DNA from: Paludibacteraceae bacterium
GTDB lineage: Bacteria; Bacteroidota; Bacteroidia; Bacteroidales; Paludibacteraceae
Direction: 5' to 3'
DNA: 60,751 nucleotides
Assembly: GCA_024399835.1 (NCBI GenBank)
Contig: JAKSNK010000010.1
Location: 1 to 60,751 of the forward strand
The first letter of the stretch is position 1; every line of letters starts with the position of its first letter. The position numbers were made by a program, and so were the translations under genes. The notes beneath the pieces are model-generated. The model made no database searches and was not told the DNA's origin. It was given only the letters and a program-made list of their open reading frames with translations. Of the stretch, positions 50,518 to 58,593 are shown piece by piece.

Positions 50518-50540
50518 TAACGCGTAACGCTGTAACGCTA
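50518..50540. repeat. Inverted counterpart of the GCGTTAC iterons
   Basis: TAACGCGTAACGCTGTAACG plus three bases; on the minus strand this reads GCGTTACAGCGTTACGCGTTA, the unit seen at 50364-50385. Confidence 0.65.
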
Positions 50541-51003
50541 AATGACTAATATATTTATTATCAATCAGTTAGCATATTGCTGATTGTGTGACAAAGTACA
50601 AAAAAATACGATTTATTGGGTTTAAGTACCCCTAAAATGCCCCAAAATGTTGCCAAACGTGCTTTGTTTATTGACATGTAACGTGCCGAAACATATAAAC
50701 CTCGCAATCACGAATTCGATAAATATATAATTATAGGGTATTAAATTATAGGGTAGAAATGTTAAATGTTAATTGTTAATTGGATGCGATTTGCAAAAAT
50801 CGCGCGCGTATGTATATGCGTAAATGCAAATTGGGTACTGTCAAAAAATAATCGCTTCGATTTAACATTTAACAAATTAACAAATTCGGACATAGCTCAA
50901 TATCTCGAAATACATAACAATCTTAATAATCGTACACTTTTCAAGTCCTAACCGTCACTATACTTTGAGTTAACGATGAGTTAAGGATGAGTATAGGATT
51001 AGG

Positions 51004-51052
51004 GAACCGATTTGCATCAGCATTTCGGTTCCTTAGTCTTAAAAATCGTAAG
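51004..51052. repeat. Dispersed structured repeat, copy C
   Basis: GGAACCGA ... TCGGTTCC hairpin (51004-51032) followed by the family tail CTTAAAAATCGTAA. Same layout as 34690-34740 but with compensating arm changes. Confidence 0.7.
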
Positions 51053-51220
51053 TTGTCTAATGGTCAAAACAATCCGCCCATCAATATTTTGGGCGGATGT
51101 TGAACCGCCAATCTTATCTGCCACTCAAAACCAACGGTGGAAAAAGAGGACATTTTGTGATAGAACACACTAATAATCAGCAAAATAAAGAAGATGTCAT
51201 TAACGAGTTGGAAAATTCAT

Positions 51221-51299
51221 AGTGGCAGATGGCAGATACTTTTCTATAATATATCCTCGTGCGTACATATGTACAATAAGTATAAAAATATCTGCCACT
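51221..51299. repeat. GCCACT-type inverted repeats around an AT-rich core
   Basis: AGTGGCAGAT (51221-51230) pairs with ATCTGCCACT (51290-51299). The core contains the 12-bp palindrome GTACATATGTAC (51263-51274). Further GCCACT units follow directly (51301-51320). Confidence 0.65.
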
Positions 51300-51375
51300 A
51301 TCCGCCACTGCCGCCACTCATTTTTCCTGTTTGCAACATAACATCAACATAACATGGTCGATGGGTGGCAATACC

Positions 51376-51430
51376 ATTAAGGAACTGATTTGCGTTAGCA
51401 GTCGGTTCCTATTTCTTAATAATCGTACTA
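51376..51430. repeat. Dispersed structured repeat, copy D
   Basis: AGGAACTGA ... TCGGTTCCT hairpin followed by TTCTTAATAATCGTAC, a fourth member of the family, somewhat diverged. Confidence 0.65.
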
Positions 51431-51486
51431 AATTTTATAATTGACGGGCAGAAGTGAACGATGAGCGGGCGGTTAAAAAAGGTTTG

Positions 51487-51558
51487 GAAAGTGTCGAATA
51501 ACAGTCTGCCAACGGTCTGCCGATCCTCGGCTAAAAAATCAATAAAGCAAACCAAACA
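51487..51558. repeat. 72-bp direct repeat, copy 2
   Basis: Second copy of the block at 50177-50248 with two substitutions (C for T and T for C). The two copies bracket ~1.24 kb of repeat-rich DNA. Confidence 0.8.
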
Positions 51559-51786
51559 TCCAAAGAGGAATGCGATTGCGATAACCTTGTATAACCTTGC
51601 AATAGATTATCTATTTCTGATATATTATCCATAAAAGTGTTTGGATTTATTAGTATTCGTGTGAATTTAGTGTTTCTATTTACTAAATTTTGCTGCAAAG
51701 ATACAACTTTATATTGATATACACAAAAAAATACATAAATTTCACAATTTTTTGTGAATTTAGCATTTATGGCGGTTGGATGAGGC

Positions 51787-51837
51787 AACAAGAAGTAACA
51801 AGAACTTGGTGTATGTGAAAAAAATGTTGTACTTTTG
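51787..51837 (+). promoter_or_regulatory. Promoter with shared upstream element (copy 2)
   Basis: -7 box TACTTTTG at 51830-51837, with ACAAGAAGTAACAAGAACTT ending at 51807 and TATGTGAA at 51812-51819, the same spacing as at 48188-48238. It drives the lipoprotein/barrel pair; the leader before the ATG is ~85 bp. Confidence 0.6.
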
Positions 51838-51924
51838 CAGTCGAAATTGGCTTGCAGGCCTTTTGGATATTCTTTAATACAAACCATTTAACCGTTGCGC
51901 CCGACACGTATTAGGGATACAAGT

Positions 51925-52491
51925 ATGCGAAATCATTCTTTATTTATGTTGTCACTTATTGGCAGTTGTTTGCTCTTTGTCAGTTGTACAAAAGAAGACA
52001 AAGGAAATACACCAGAAGATACCACCAAATTTTCCAAATCGTCTCTTATTGGTAAATGGGCGGCAGTCGATGATTCGTTGGACTATGTGAATCTTTATTA
52101 CGACATTGTCAGCGAATCCCAAGTGAAGTACTATGATGCCAGCGATGCATGGACTGAGTTTGGTATAGATGATGAAGGAGATTTGCATATTGGAGGTCCT
52201 AACTCGACATCTTATTATAGGGATGGATATTTATATACGAGCAGTAATACGGAGTGGGAATTACTTGGAGATGTAGAATATTATTTTGATGAAAAGGAAC
52301 AAATCATCCATGGATCAGGTGGGGAACTCTTGGGGTTTGGTGTGACATTTCTCACCAGTTTATTGGGTTCGGATGAAATTTTCCGCATAGAGCGCATTGG
52401 ACAGGATGAAGCATATATTTATGATTTGACTGGGCTCATAGATGATGCTCATATCTTCCGCATCAAAGGTGTACGAACAGCAAATGATTAA
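51925..52491 (+). CDS. Hypothetical lipoprotein
   Basis: 188 aa from the ATG at 51925 (MRNHSLFMLSLIG). Lipobox 'LLFVSC' (Cys ~21), then 'TKEDKGNTPEDTTKF'. The mature part has a lipocalin-like beginning ('LIGKWAAVDDSLDYVNLYYDIVSES') and acidic beta-rich sequence. Probably anchored in the outer membrane. It shares a promoter architecture with the zinc-ribbon operon and is followed at 68 bp by an outer-membrane barrel gene. The two envelope proteins may act together. Ligand unknown. Confidence 0.75.
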   Translation: MRNHSLFMLSLIGSCLLFVSCTKEDKGNTPEDTTKFSKSSLIGKWAAVDDSLDYVNLYYDIVSESQVKYYDASDAWTEFGIDDEGDLHIGGPNSTSYYRDGYLYTSSNTEWELLGDVEYYFDEKEQIIHGSGGELLGFGVTFLTSLLGSDEIFRIERIGQDEAYIYDLTGLIDDAHIFRIKGVRTAND

Positions 52492-52559
52492 CTACAATAA
52501 AGGAACGAGCCGAAAATCCATAATAGAGTAGGCAATAACATCTAATAATTTTTACAACA

Positions 52560-53204
52560 ATGAAAAAAGTTTTATTTATCGCAATGGCACTATTGTGCAT
52601 CGTGAATGTAAATGCCGCTAGTCGAGGAAGACGCGGTGGTTCACGCGGTGGCTCGTATGAGCACAGTTTAGGATTTAAAGTAGGCAGTGAATTTGGTCTC
52701 ACTTACAAAGGATTTATCTTTGGTGTGGATGGCTTGGCACTACAAGCCGACTTGGGTGTCAAAGTGGAGGGCTCTCCCATGTCTGAAACTGTTAAACTGG
52801 ATGGTCAGACCATGAAAGACAAAAGTTATTGGACCTTTTATACCATTGAAGCCAATCCGAATGTCGTTTACCAAAAAACGGTCGCCAATCTTCGCAATGG
52901 TAGTTTTGATTTGTATGGTGGTGGCGGTGTGTCTTTAGGTATGGCACAGACAACGTTTAGTTTAGGGCAGGCTCCTTTCTGTGGCAAATTCGGTATCAAT
53001 GCAGCCCTTGGTATGGAATTTGTTTTTAGGAAATTTATTTTAGGGTTAGATTTTAAGCCCGGTTATGGATTGGCATTCTCAGATAAATATTGGAAGGTAA
53101 CGAATGTCTTTTTTGACGATGAGGTGTCGTGGGTGAAGGTGGATAGTCATACTCTAAATGTGTTTGACTGGAGCGTTGGAATGACATTCAAATGGAGTCT
53201 ATAA
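52560..53204 (+). CDS. Outer-membrane beta-barrel protein
   Basis: 214 aa. Signal peptide (KKVLFIAMALLCIVNVNA), a short Arg/Gly-rich stretch (SRGRRGGSRGGS) at the mature N-terminus, then eight or so amphipathic strands ('LGFKVGSEFGLTYKGFIFGVDGLALQADLGVKV', 'GINAALGMEFVFRKFILGLDFKPGYGLAF') ending 'DWSVGMTFKWSL'. A small porin-like barrel (OmpW/OmpA-barrel size) is likely. Followed by a strong terminator. Confidence 0.75.
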   Translation: MKKVLFIAMALLCIVNVNAASRGRRGGSRGGSYEHSLGFKVGSEFGLTYKGFIFGVDGLALQADLGVKVEGSPMSETVKLDGQTMKDKSYWTFYTIEANPNVVYQKTVANLRNGSFDLYGGGGVSLGMAQTTFSLGQAPFCGKFGINAALGMEFVFRKFILGLDFKPGYGLAFSDKYWKVTNVFFDDEVSWVKVDSHTLNVFDWSVGMTFKWSL

Positions 53205-53210
53205 AGAGCG

Positions 53211-53239
53211 AAAAAGTGCTCCTTGTGGGCACTTTTTTT
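53211..53239 (+). terminator. Terminator after the barrel gene
   Basis: AAAAAGTGCTCC-ttgt-GGGCACTTTTTTT, a strong stem with one bulged T and a long T tract. Confidence 0.85.
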
Positions 53240-53272
53240 CTTTTTTTCTTTGCATAAGTCGTAAAAAATACG

Positions 53273-53280
53273 TACCTTTG
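53273..53280 (+). promoter_or_regulatory. -7 promoter box for the kinase operon
   Basis: TACCTTTG with CTTTGCATAAG ~24 bp upstream; 17 bp before the ATG at 53297. Confidence 0.8.
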
Positions 53281-53296
53281 CAAAAAATATCGTGAT

Positions 53297-54574
53297 ATGC
53301 CGACATCATCGTTTATAGCACCTACATTAGATACCGATTTCTCGGGTGAATGGTCTCAACCGGAACTGCTTTCCATCGGGGAGTATAATGCCATTTATAC
53401 TGCTACACGATATGGCAAACGGTATGTGCTGAAAGCGTTGCGAGAGGAATACTGGGAGTCCTTGCCCCATCAGGAATTGCTACGCAAGGAATTTCAATTG
53501 GGGTTGCCGTTAGAGCATACCAACATCGTTAGGACATTGGACTGGGGGTATATAGAGACGATAGGCAATTATATCCAATTGGAATATGTGGACGGCATTA
53601 CCCTTAGTGCTTTTTTAGAATCCAAGCCCAAACGCAAAGTTCGCCAACAGATTATAGACGAATTGTTAGACGCTATAGAATATCTGCATCAGCACCAAAC
53701 AATCCATAGAGACATAAAACCGTCGAACATACTGGTTACACGCAACGGGCAACATGTCAAACTGATTGATTTAGGTATAGCCGATGCTGACGATTATGTG
53801 GCACTCAAACAACCTGCCGGCAGTTATGCTTTTATTGCACCGGAGCAATTGGCAGGAGAAGTGTTGGACGGTCGCGCCGACATCTATTCCATCGGCAAAG
53901 TGATGCAACTCATTTTTCCGCACCAATACAGATGGATAGCCAAGAAATGTACTGCTACTAGTCGCGAAAAACGATATAACACATGTCCACAACTCAAACG
54001 GGCATTAGATAGAAGTAATCGTTGTCGTCGTTGGATTCCTCTTTTACTGTTGATATGCCTCTTGATAGGAGTGGCTTTTGGCTGGGGAAGGCAGTTAAAC
54101 CGAAGGCAACAAGAACAGAATATAGAAGCCATAACTACCATTCATGATTGGCAGGAACAGCAAAAACAACAAGAACAAGATTGGCTCAAATCAACGGATT
54201 CACTTGAGGATGTTATTGCTCAACAACAAATACAAGTGGAGTCCTTGCAGCAACAAATAACTGCACAGGATTCTCAAAGACCACCGACATCTGAGGAAAC
54301 AAAGGTCTTTTATCAATATTGCTGGAAAAGACTGGAAGGAAAATACCAAGAGATACGCAGGGCTGTAGAGCAGGGTGAAATTACCTGCATTGGCGATAAA
54401 TTGATTTCGGACGAAGTACATGAATGGTGTAATAAAGAATTAGAAAATACTCAAAAAACCAAAAATAGTTTCTACAAAGATATATACGAAGATGCTATAC
54501 TTAGGTATTCCTTCTTTCTTGATGCTTTGTGTGATAGTTTAGATAATAGTCTCCCAAAATGTACCCATGAATAA
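53297..54574 (+). CDS. Membrane-anchored Ser/Thr protein kinase
   Basis: 425 aa. Hanks-type kinase domain (~18-235): Lys in 'RYVLKALREEY', catalytic loop 'HRDIKPSNILVT', DFG-equivalent 'LIDLGIAD', activation segment 'GSYAFIAPEQ' and 'DGRADIYSIGKVM'. The glycine-rich loop is degenerate (SIGEYNAIY). A membrane helix at ~248-268 ('WIPLLLLICLLIGVAFGWG'), then a Gln/Glu-rich coiled coil (~275-330) and a helical C-terminal domain, probably outside the cytoplasm. It overlaps the next gene by 8 bp. Likely a receptor-type kinase; its substrate may be the downstream protein. Confidence 0.88.
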   Translation: MPTSSFIAPTLDTDFSGEWSQPELLSIGEYNAIYTATRYGKRYVLKALREEYWESLPHQELLRKEFQLGLPLEHTNIVRTLDWGYIETIGNYIQLEYVDGITLSAFLESKPKRKVRQQIIDELLDAIEYLHQHQTIHRDIKPSNILVTRNGQHVKLIDLGIADADDYVALKQPAGSYAFIAPEQLAGEVLDGRADIYSIGKVMQLIFPHQYRWIAKKCTATSREKRYNTCPQLKRALDRSNRCRRWIPLLLLICLLIGVAFGWGRQLNRRQQEQNIEAITTIHDWQEQQKQQEQDWLKSTDSLEDVIAQQQIQVESLQQQITAQDSQRPPTSEETKVFYQYCWKRLEGKYQEIRRAVEQGEITCIGDKLISDEVHEWCNKELENTQKTKNSFYKDIYEDAILRYSFFLDALCDSLDNSLPKCTHE

Positions 54575-55139
54575 ATATGCACCTGAAATACTCCAATTAC
54601 GATTGGATGTTGAATCTAAATATGGTCGTTCACTCACCGTTCCTTCGGATTTTGAACAGTTAATAACTGCCATTTGGTCAGCTATAAAGCAACCTATTGC
54701 GCTTAGCACTTTAGAGCGTTTATGGGGCTATGTAGATGGTGCTAATCAAACCAGACAATCCACATTAGATATTTTATCTGCCTATATCGGTTACAAAGAC
54801 TGGAGTGATTATTTGCATCATCTCACATTGCAGACCGAGGGAGGCAGCCACACTTTTATGGCACCCGGTGTACAGACATCGTCGTTGCAGATTGATGACC
54901 AGATAGATGTGACATGGTTACCTAATCGTCATTGTGTATTCCGCTATTTGGGAGAAGGTAAATTCATAGTGGAACAAGCAGAAAACTCCAAATTACATGT
55001 GGGAGATACATTTTATACTGCCTTTATGTTAGAGGGATATCCCATGTATGCACATCATCTCGTTCAAAATGGCCAACCTCCTATGTATTATGTTGCCGGA
55101 CAGCAGGGTGGGTTACTCAATGTTCATCACATTTCCTAA
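54567..55139 (+). CDS. HTH-like protein coupled to the kinase
   Basis: 190 aa. The N-terminal ~85 residues ('RLDVESKYGRSLTVPSDFEQLITAIWSAIKQPIALSTLERLWGYVDGANQTRQSTLDILSAYIGYKDWSDYL', given here in parts only as motif STLERLWGY...STLDILSAYIGYKDW) match a Bacteroidales-wide pattern that looks like a Cro-type helical DNA-binding domain. The C-terminal ~90 residues form a compact beta-rich domain ('RYLGEGKFIVEQAENSKLHVGDTFYTA'). It overlaps the kinase gene by 8 bp, so it is a candidate substrate or effector. Its stop codon lies inside a dispersed repeat (55133-55207), so the C-terminus may have been set by the insertion. Confidence 0.65.
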   Translation: MNKYAPEILQLRLDVESKYGRSLTVPSDFEQLITAIWSAIKQPIALSTLERLWGYVDGANQTRQSTLDILSAYIGYKDWSDYLHHLTLQTEGGSHTFMAPGVQTSSLQIDDQIDVTWLPNRHCVFRYLGEGKFIVEQAENSKLHVGDTFYTAFMLEGYPMYAHHLVQNGQPPMYYVAGQQGGLLNVHHIS

Positions 55140-55207
55140 TTCTTAAAAATCGTAACTATACTCATCCTTAATAGTGCTACCGTAGTGCTACGGGTTGGAA
55201 CCCGAGA
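55133..55207. repeat. Dispersed structured repeat, copy B
   Basis: 64 bp identical to 34718-34781, extended to ~75 bp with one mismatch. Contains palindromes CCGTAG-TG-CTACGG and CGGGTT-gg-AACCCG. It supplies the TAA stop (55137-55139) of the HTH-like gene. Confidence 0.9.
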
Positions 55208-55279
55208 AGTATTGCGCCTCTTTATAGATTAAAAATCTATTTCATACCCCAATTATTTGCGTATATCAAAAAAAATTAG

Positions 55280-55287
55280 TATCTTTG
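55280..55287 (+). promoter_or_regulatory. -7 promoter box for fabD
   Basis: TATCTTTG with TTATTTGCGTATATC upstream; 24 bp before the ATG at 55311. Confidence 0.8.
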
Positions 55288-55310
55288 CACGATATTTTTA
55301 TAAATTGGAT

Positions 55311-56180
55311 ATGAAAGCATTTGTATTTCCAGGTCAAGGCGCCCAATTTGTTGGAATGGGTAGGGATATATACGATTCTTATCCCGTAGCACGAGAGATG
55401 TTTGAGCAAGCAAACGACATCTTGGGATTTCGCATTACCGATATTATGTTTGACGGTCAGCCCGATGATTTGAAGCAAACGCGTGTTACACAGCCCGCAG
55501 TCTTTCTTCATTCTGTCATTATGAACAGAGTCATGACCATCCTTCGTCCTGACATGGTGGCAGGGCATAGTTTGGGCGAATATTCTGCATTAGTCGCCTG
55601 TGGGGCTCTTCGCTTCGAAGATGCACTCGTGTTAGTCAGTCACCGTGCAGCCGCCATGCAGAAAGCATGCGAGTTGCAGGAGTCAACCATGGCTGCCGTT
55701 TTGGGCATGGCAGACGAGCGAGTGGACGAGATTTGCCAGCAGGTATCCGGCGATGTCGTAGTAGCAGCCAACTTCAATTGTCCCGGTCAGGTGGTTATTT
55801 CAGGCACTACCACAGGCGTGGACAGAGCTTGCGAACTGCTGCGTGAACAAGGCGCCAAACGGGCAATCCGTTTACAAGTGGGCGGCGCATTCCATTCGCC
55901 ACTGATGCAACCGGCAGCCGAAGAACTGAAAGAAGCGATTTTGGCAACCGAGTTCGCTGAACCCATTTGTCCCATTTACCAGAATGTGAACGCATATCCT
56001 CAACATGATCCCGAACAGATTCGTCAAAACTTGTTGCTGCAACTGACGGCTCCTGTTCGTTGGACTCAAACAATCAAGAATATGATTTGCGACGGCGCTT
56101 CCGAATTTTATGAGTTCGGTCCGGGTGATGTACTGAAAGGTCTGATTCGCAAAATCGATTCTAATGTACAAGTTGGCTGA
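55311..56180 (+). CDS. fabD: Malonyl-CoA:ACP transacylase
   Basis: 289 aa from the ATG at 55311 (MKAFVFPGQGAQFVGMG); the longer frame crosses the promoter. Transfers malonyl from CoA to ACP for fatty-acid synthesis. Active-site Ser in 'GHSLGEYSA', His in 'GGAFHSPLM', and oxyanion residues in 'FPGQGAQ'. Normal length. 61 bp before lon. Confidence 0.94.
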   Translation: MKAFVFPGQGAQFVGMGRDIYDSYPVAREMFEQANDILGFRITDIMFDGQPDDLKQTRVTQPAVFLHSVIMNRVMTILRPDMVAGHSLGEYSALVACGALRFEDALVLVSHRAAAMQKACELQESTMAAVLGMADERVDEICQQVSGDVVVAANFNCPGQVVISGTTTGVDRACELLREQGAKRAIRLQVGGAFHSPLMQPAAEELKEAILATEFAEPICPIYQNVNAYPQHDPEQIRQNLLLQLTAPVRWTQTIKNMICDGASEFYEFGPGDVLKGLIRKIDSNVQVG

Positions 56181-56241
56181 ATCCCTACAAAGACTCGCCA
56201 AATTGTAAATACTTCAATCAATATAATTTCGATTATGTAAA

Positions 56242-58593
56242 ATGGAAGATTTTAAAATCGACGATACCTTACCTATTTATGATGTACTGCCACTAAAGAA
56301 TATCATGTTGTTTCCCAATGTGATGTTGCCGGTGGTTGTATTGCGTGAGTCATCACGCGTGCTGGTTAGAAATGCATACAAGCATAAAAAACAAGTGGTG
56401 GTATTGGCGCAAAAAGATAAAAGTTCTGAAACGCCAACCGAAAAAGATTTATACTCAATCGGTGTACTTGCCAATATTGTCAAGTTAGTTGAAAAAGAAA
56501 ATGACAATGTAATGATTGTCCTGGAGGGTTTGGAGCGCATACAGGTAGAATTCCTGACTACCCTACAACAGCAAAAACAGTCAATGCTGAAAGTGCAAGT
56601 TCATCCCCTGCCGGAAAAAATGACCGAAGAAGATAATCCGGAATTTACTATTGCTGCTGCCAATGTACGGGAAAAAATGCGCTCCGTAGTCGGCAAATGC
56701 ACGAATATGCCGCAGGAATTAGGCGATCTGTTATGTGGCATCGAAAATTCAACAACCTTAATCAACTATGTGTGCGTCAATTATCCGTTTGACATAAACG
56801 AGAAATTTAAGTTGCTCTGCATTGACGATTTCATGGAACGCACCCTCTACCTACTTAAACTGCTCAATACAGAGGAACAGCGTTTGGACATGGAGGAAGA
56901 TATTCGCAGCAAGACACAAGAAGTAATCAACAAAGAACAGCGCGAATATTTTCTGCAACACCAAATTGATACTATTCGCCAAGAATTGGGAGATACCAGT
57001 TCGCAATATATCAACGACTTAAAAGAGCGTGCTGCCAAGAAAAAATGGTCTGCGGAGATAGCAAAAACATTTGAAGACGAACTGGAAAAACTGCAGCGAA
57101 TGTCTTCTCATTCCGCTGATTACTCCACTCAACAGGCATATTTGGAAACCTTTGTTTCTCTGCCATGGAACGAATATTCCGAAGATAATTACGACATACA
57201 TCATGCCCGACAAGTATTGGACGATGACCATTACGGTTTGGACAAAGTCAAAGAGCGCATATTGGAGTATTTAGCCGTGCAGAAAATGTTGCACGAAGAC
57301 GAAAATAACTCCACCAGGACACCTATTTTATGTTTATACGGTCCTCCGGGCGTAGGAAAAACCAGTTTGGGCAAATCCGTAGCCAAAGCATTAGGGCGCC
57401 AATATGCTCGCATTTCCTTAGGTGGGTTGCATGACGAAGCCGAGATTCGCGGTCACCGTCGTACTTACATAGGTGCTATGCCCGGACGCATTATCGAGAA
57501 TATACAAAAAGTGCAGACATCCAATCCCGTATTTGTACTGGATGAAATAGACAAAATAGGTGCAGACTACAAGGGAGACCCCACTTCCGCTCTATTGGAA
57601 GTGCTTGACCCTGAGCAGAATAAGGCATTTCACGACAATTTCCTCAATGTCGATTACGACTTGAGTCAAGTGCTGTTTATTGCTACTGCCAATACATTAG
57701 ATACGATTCCCCGTCCCCTATTAGACCGCATGGAACTAATAGAAATGACCGGCTATTTGGCAGAAGAGAAAATAGAAATAGCCAAGCGGCACTTATTGCC
57801 CAAAGAACTCAAAGCACACGGATTGAAAGCATCCATGCTGAAATTGAATAAGAAAGTGTTGGAGCGATTGATAGAAGACTACACACGCGAATCCGGTGTG
57901 CGTTCGCTGGAACGGCAGATTGGCGCCATTTGTCGCAAAGTGGTAATGCACATCGCCACTTTTGAGACATACAATGTCTCCGTAACCGAAAGCGATTTGG
58001 TGGAATACTTGGGCGTTAAGCGCTATTCACGCGACCAATATGAAAATAACTACATCGGTGTTGTAACCGGTTTGGCATGGACACAAGTGGGAGGCGAGAT
58101 ATTGTTTATCGAGGCATCTCTATCGCCATCCAAGACCCCTACCCTCACTTTGACAGGCAATTTAGGCGATGTGATGAAGGAAAGTGCCACCCTGGCATTA
58201 GGATACATCAAAGCACATGCCGAACAGTTTGGTATAAAACGCAAAGATATTGATTCACAGGCAGTTCATGTGCATGTGCCGGAAGGTGCTATTCCTAAAG
58301 ACGGTCCCAGTGCAGGTATAACAATGACCACAGCGTTGGTTTCTGCGTACACTCACCGGTTGGTTCGCCCACGCATCGCCATGACCGGAGAAATGACTCT
58401 GCGAGGCAAAGTATTGCCTATCGGCGGTGTCAAAGAAAAAATATTGGCTGCTAAACGCGCCGGCATAACTGATTTAATCTTATGCCAGGACAACCATAAA
58501 GATGTGGACGAGATACCTGAAGTATATTTGAAAGGACTTACCTTCCACTATGTAAAAGATATTCAGGAAGTAATTGACTTGGCATTGTTATGA
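56242..58593 (+). CDS. lon: Endopeptidase La (Lon protease)
   Basis: 783 aa. N-terminal substrate domain (~10-210), coiled coil (~215-300), AAA+ with Walker A 'GPPGVGKTSLGKSVAKALGR' and Walker B 'PVFVLDEIDKIG', then the protease domain with the Ser-Lys dyad in 'PKDGPSAGITM' and 'GGVKEKILAAKRAG'. ATP-dependent degradation of damaged and regulatory proteins in the cytoplasm. Its stop overlaps the start of the CNNM gene (ATGA). Confidence 0.96.
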   Translation: MEDFKIDDTLPIYDVLPLKNIMLFPNVMLPVVVLRESSRVLVRNAYKHKKQVVVLAQKDKSSETPTEKDLYSIGVLANIVKLVEKENDNVMIVLEGLERIQVEFLTTLQQQKQSMLKVQVHPLPEKMTEEDNPEFTIAAANVREKMRSVVGKCTNMPQELGDLLCGIENSTTLINYVCVNYPFDINEKFKLLCIDDFMERTLYLLKLLNTEEQRLDMEEDIRSKTQEVINKEQREYFLQHQIDTIRQELGDTSSQYINDLKERAAKKKWSAEIAKTFEDELEKLQRMSSHSADYSTQQAYLETFVSLPWNEYSEDNYDIHHARQVLDDDHYGLDKVKERILEYLAVQKMLHEDENNSTRTPILCLYGPPGVGKTSLGKSVAKALGRQYARISLGGLHDEAEIRGHRRTYIGAMPGRIIENIQKVQTSNPVFVLDEIDKIGADYKGDPTSALLEVLDPEQNKAFHDNFLNVDYDLSQVLFIATANTLDTIPRPLLDRMELIEMTGYLAEEKIEIAKRHLLPKELKAHGLKASMLKLNKKVLERLIEDYTRESGVRSLERQIGAICRKVVMHIATFETYNVSVTESDLVEYLGVKRYSRDQYENNYIGVVTGLAWTQVGGEILFIEASLSPSKTPTLTLTGNLGDVMKESATLALGYIKAHAEQFGIKRKDIDSQAVHVHVPEGAIPKDGPSAGITMTTALVSAYTHRLVRPRIAMTGEMTLRGKVLPIGGVKEKILAAKRAGITDLILCQDNHKDVDEIPEVYLKGLTFHYVKDIQEVIDLALL

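Noticed and set aside
50766-50951. 61-codon frame in the gene-poor stretch
   Set aside because: Low-complexity AT-rich sequence with inverted repeats; no start context and no conserved pattern.
51531-51887. 118-codon minus-strand frame before the lipoprotein gene
   Set aside because: It runs through the 72-bp repeat and the promoter of the next operon; composition is not protein-like.
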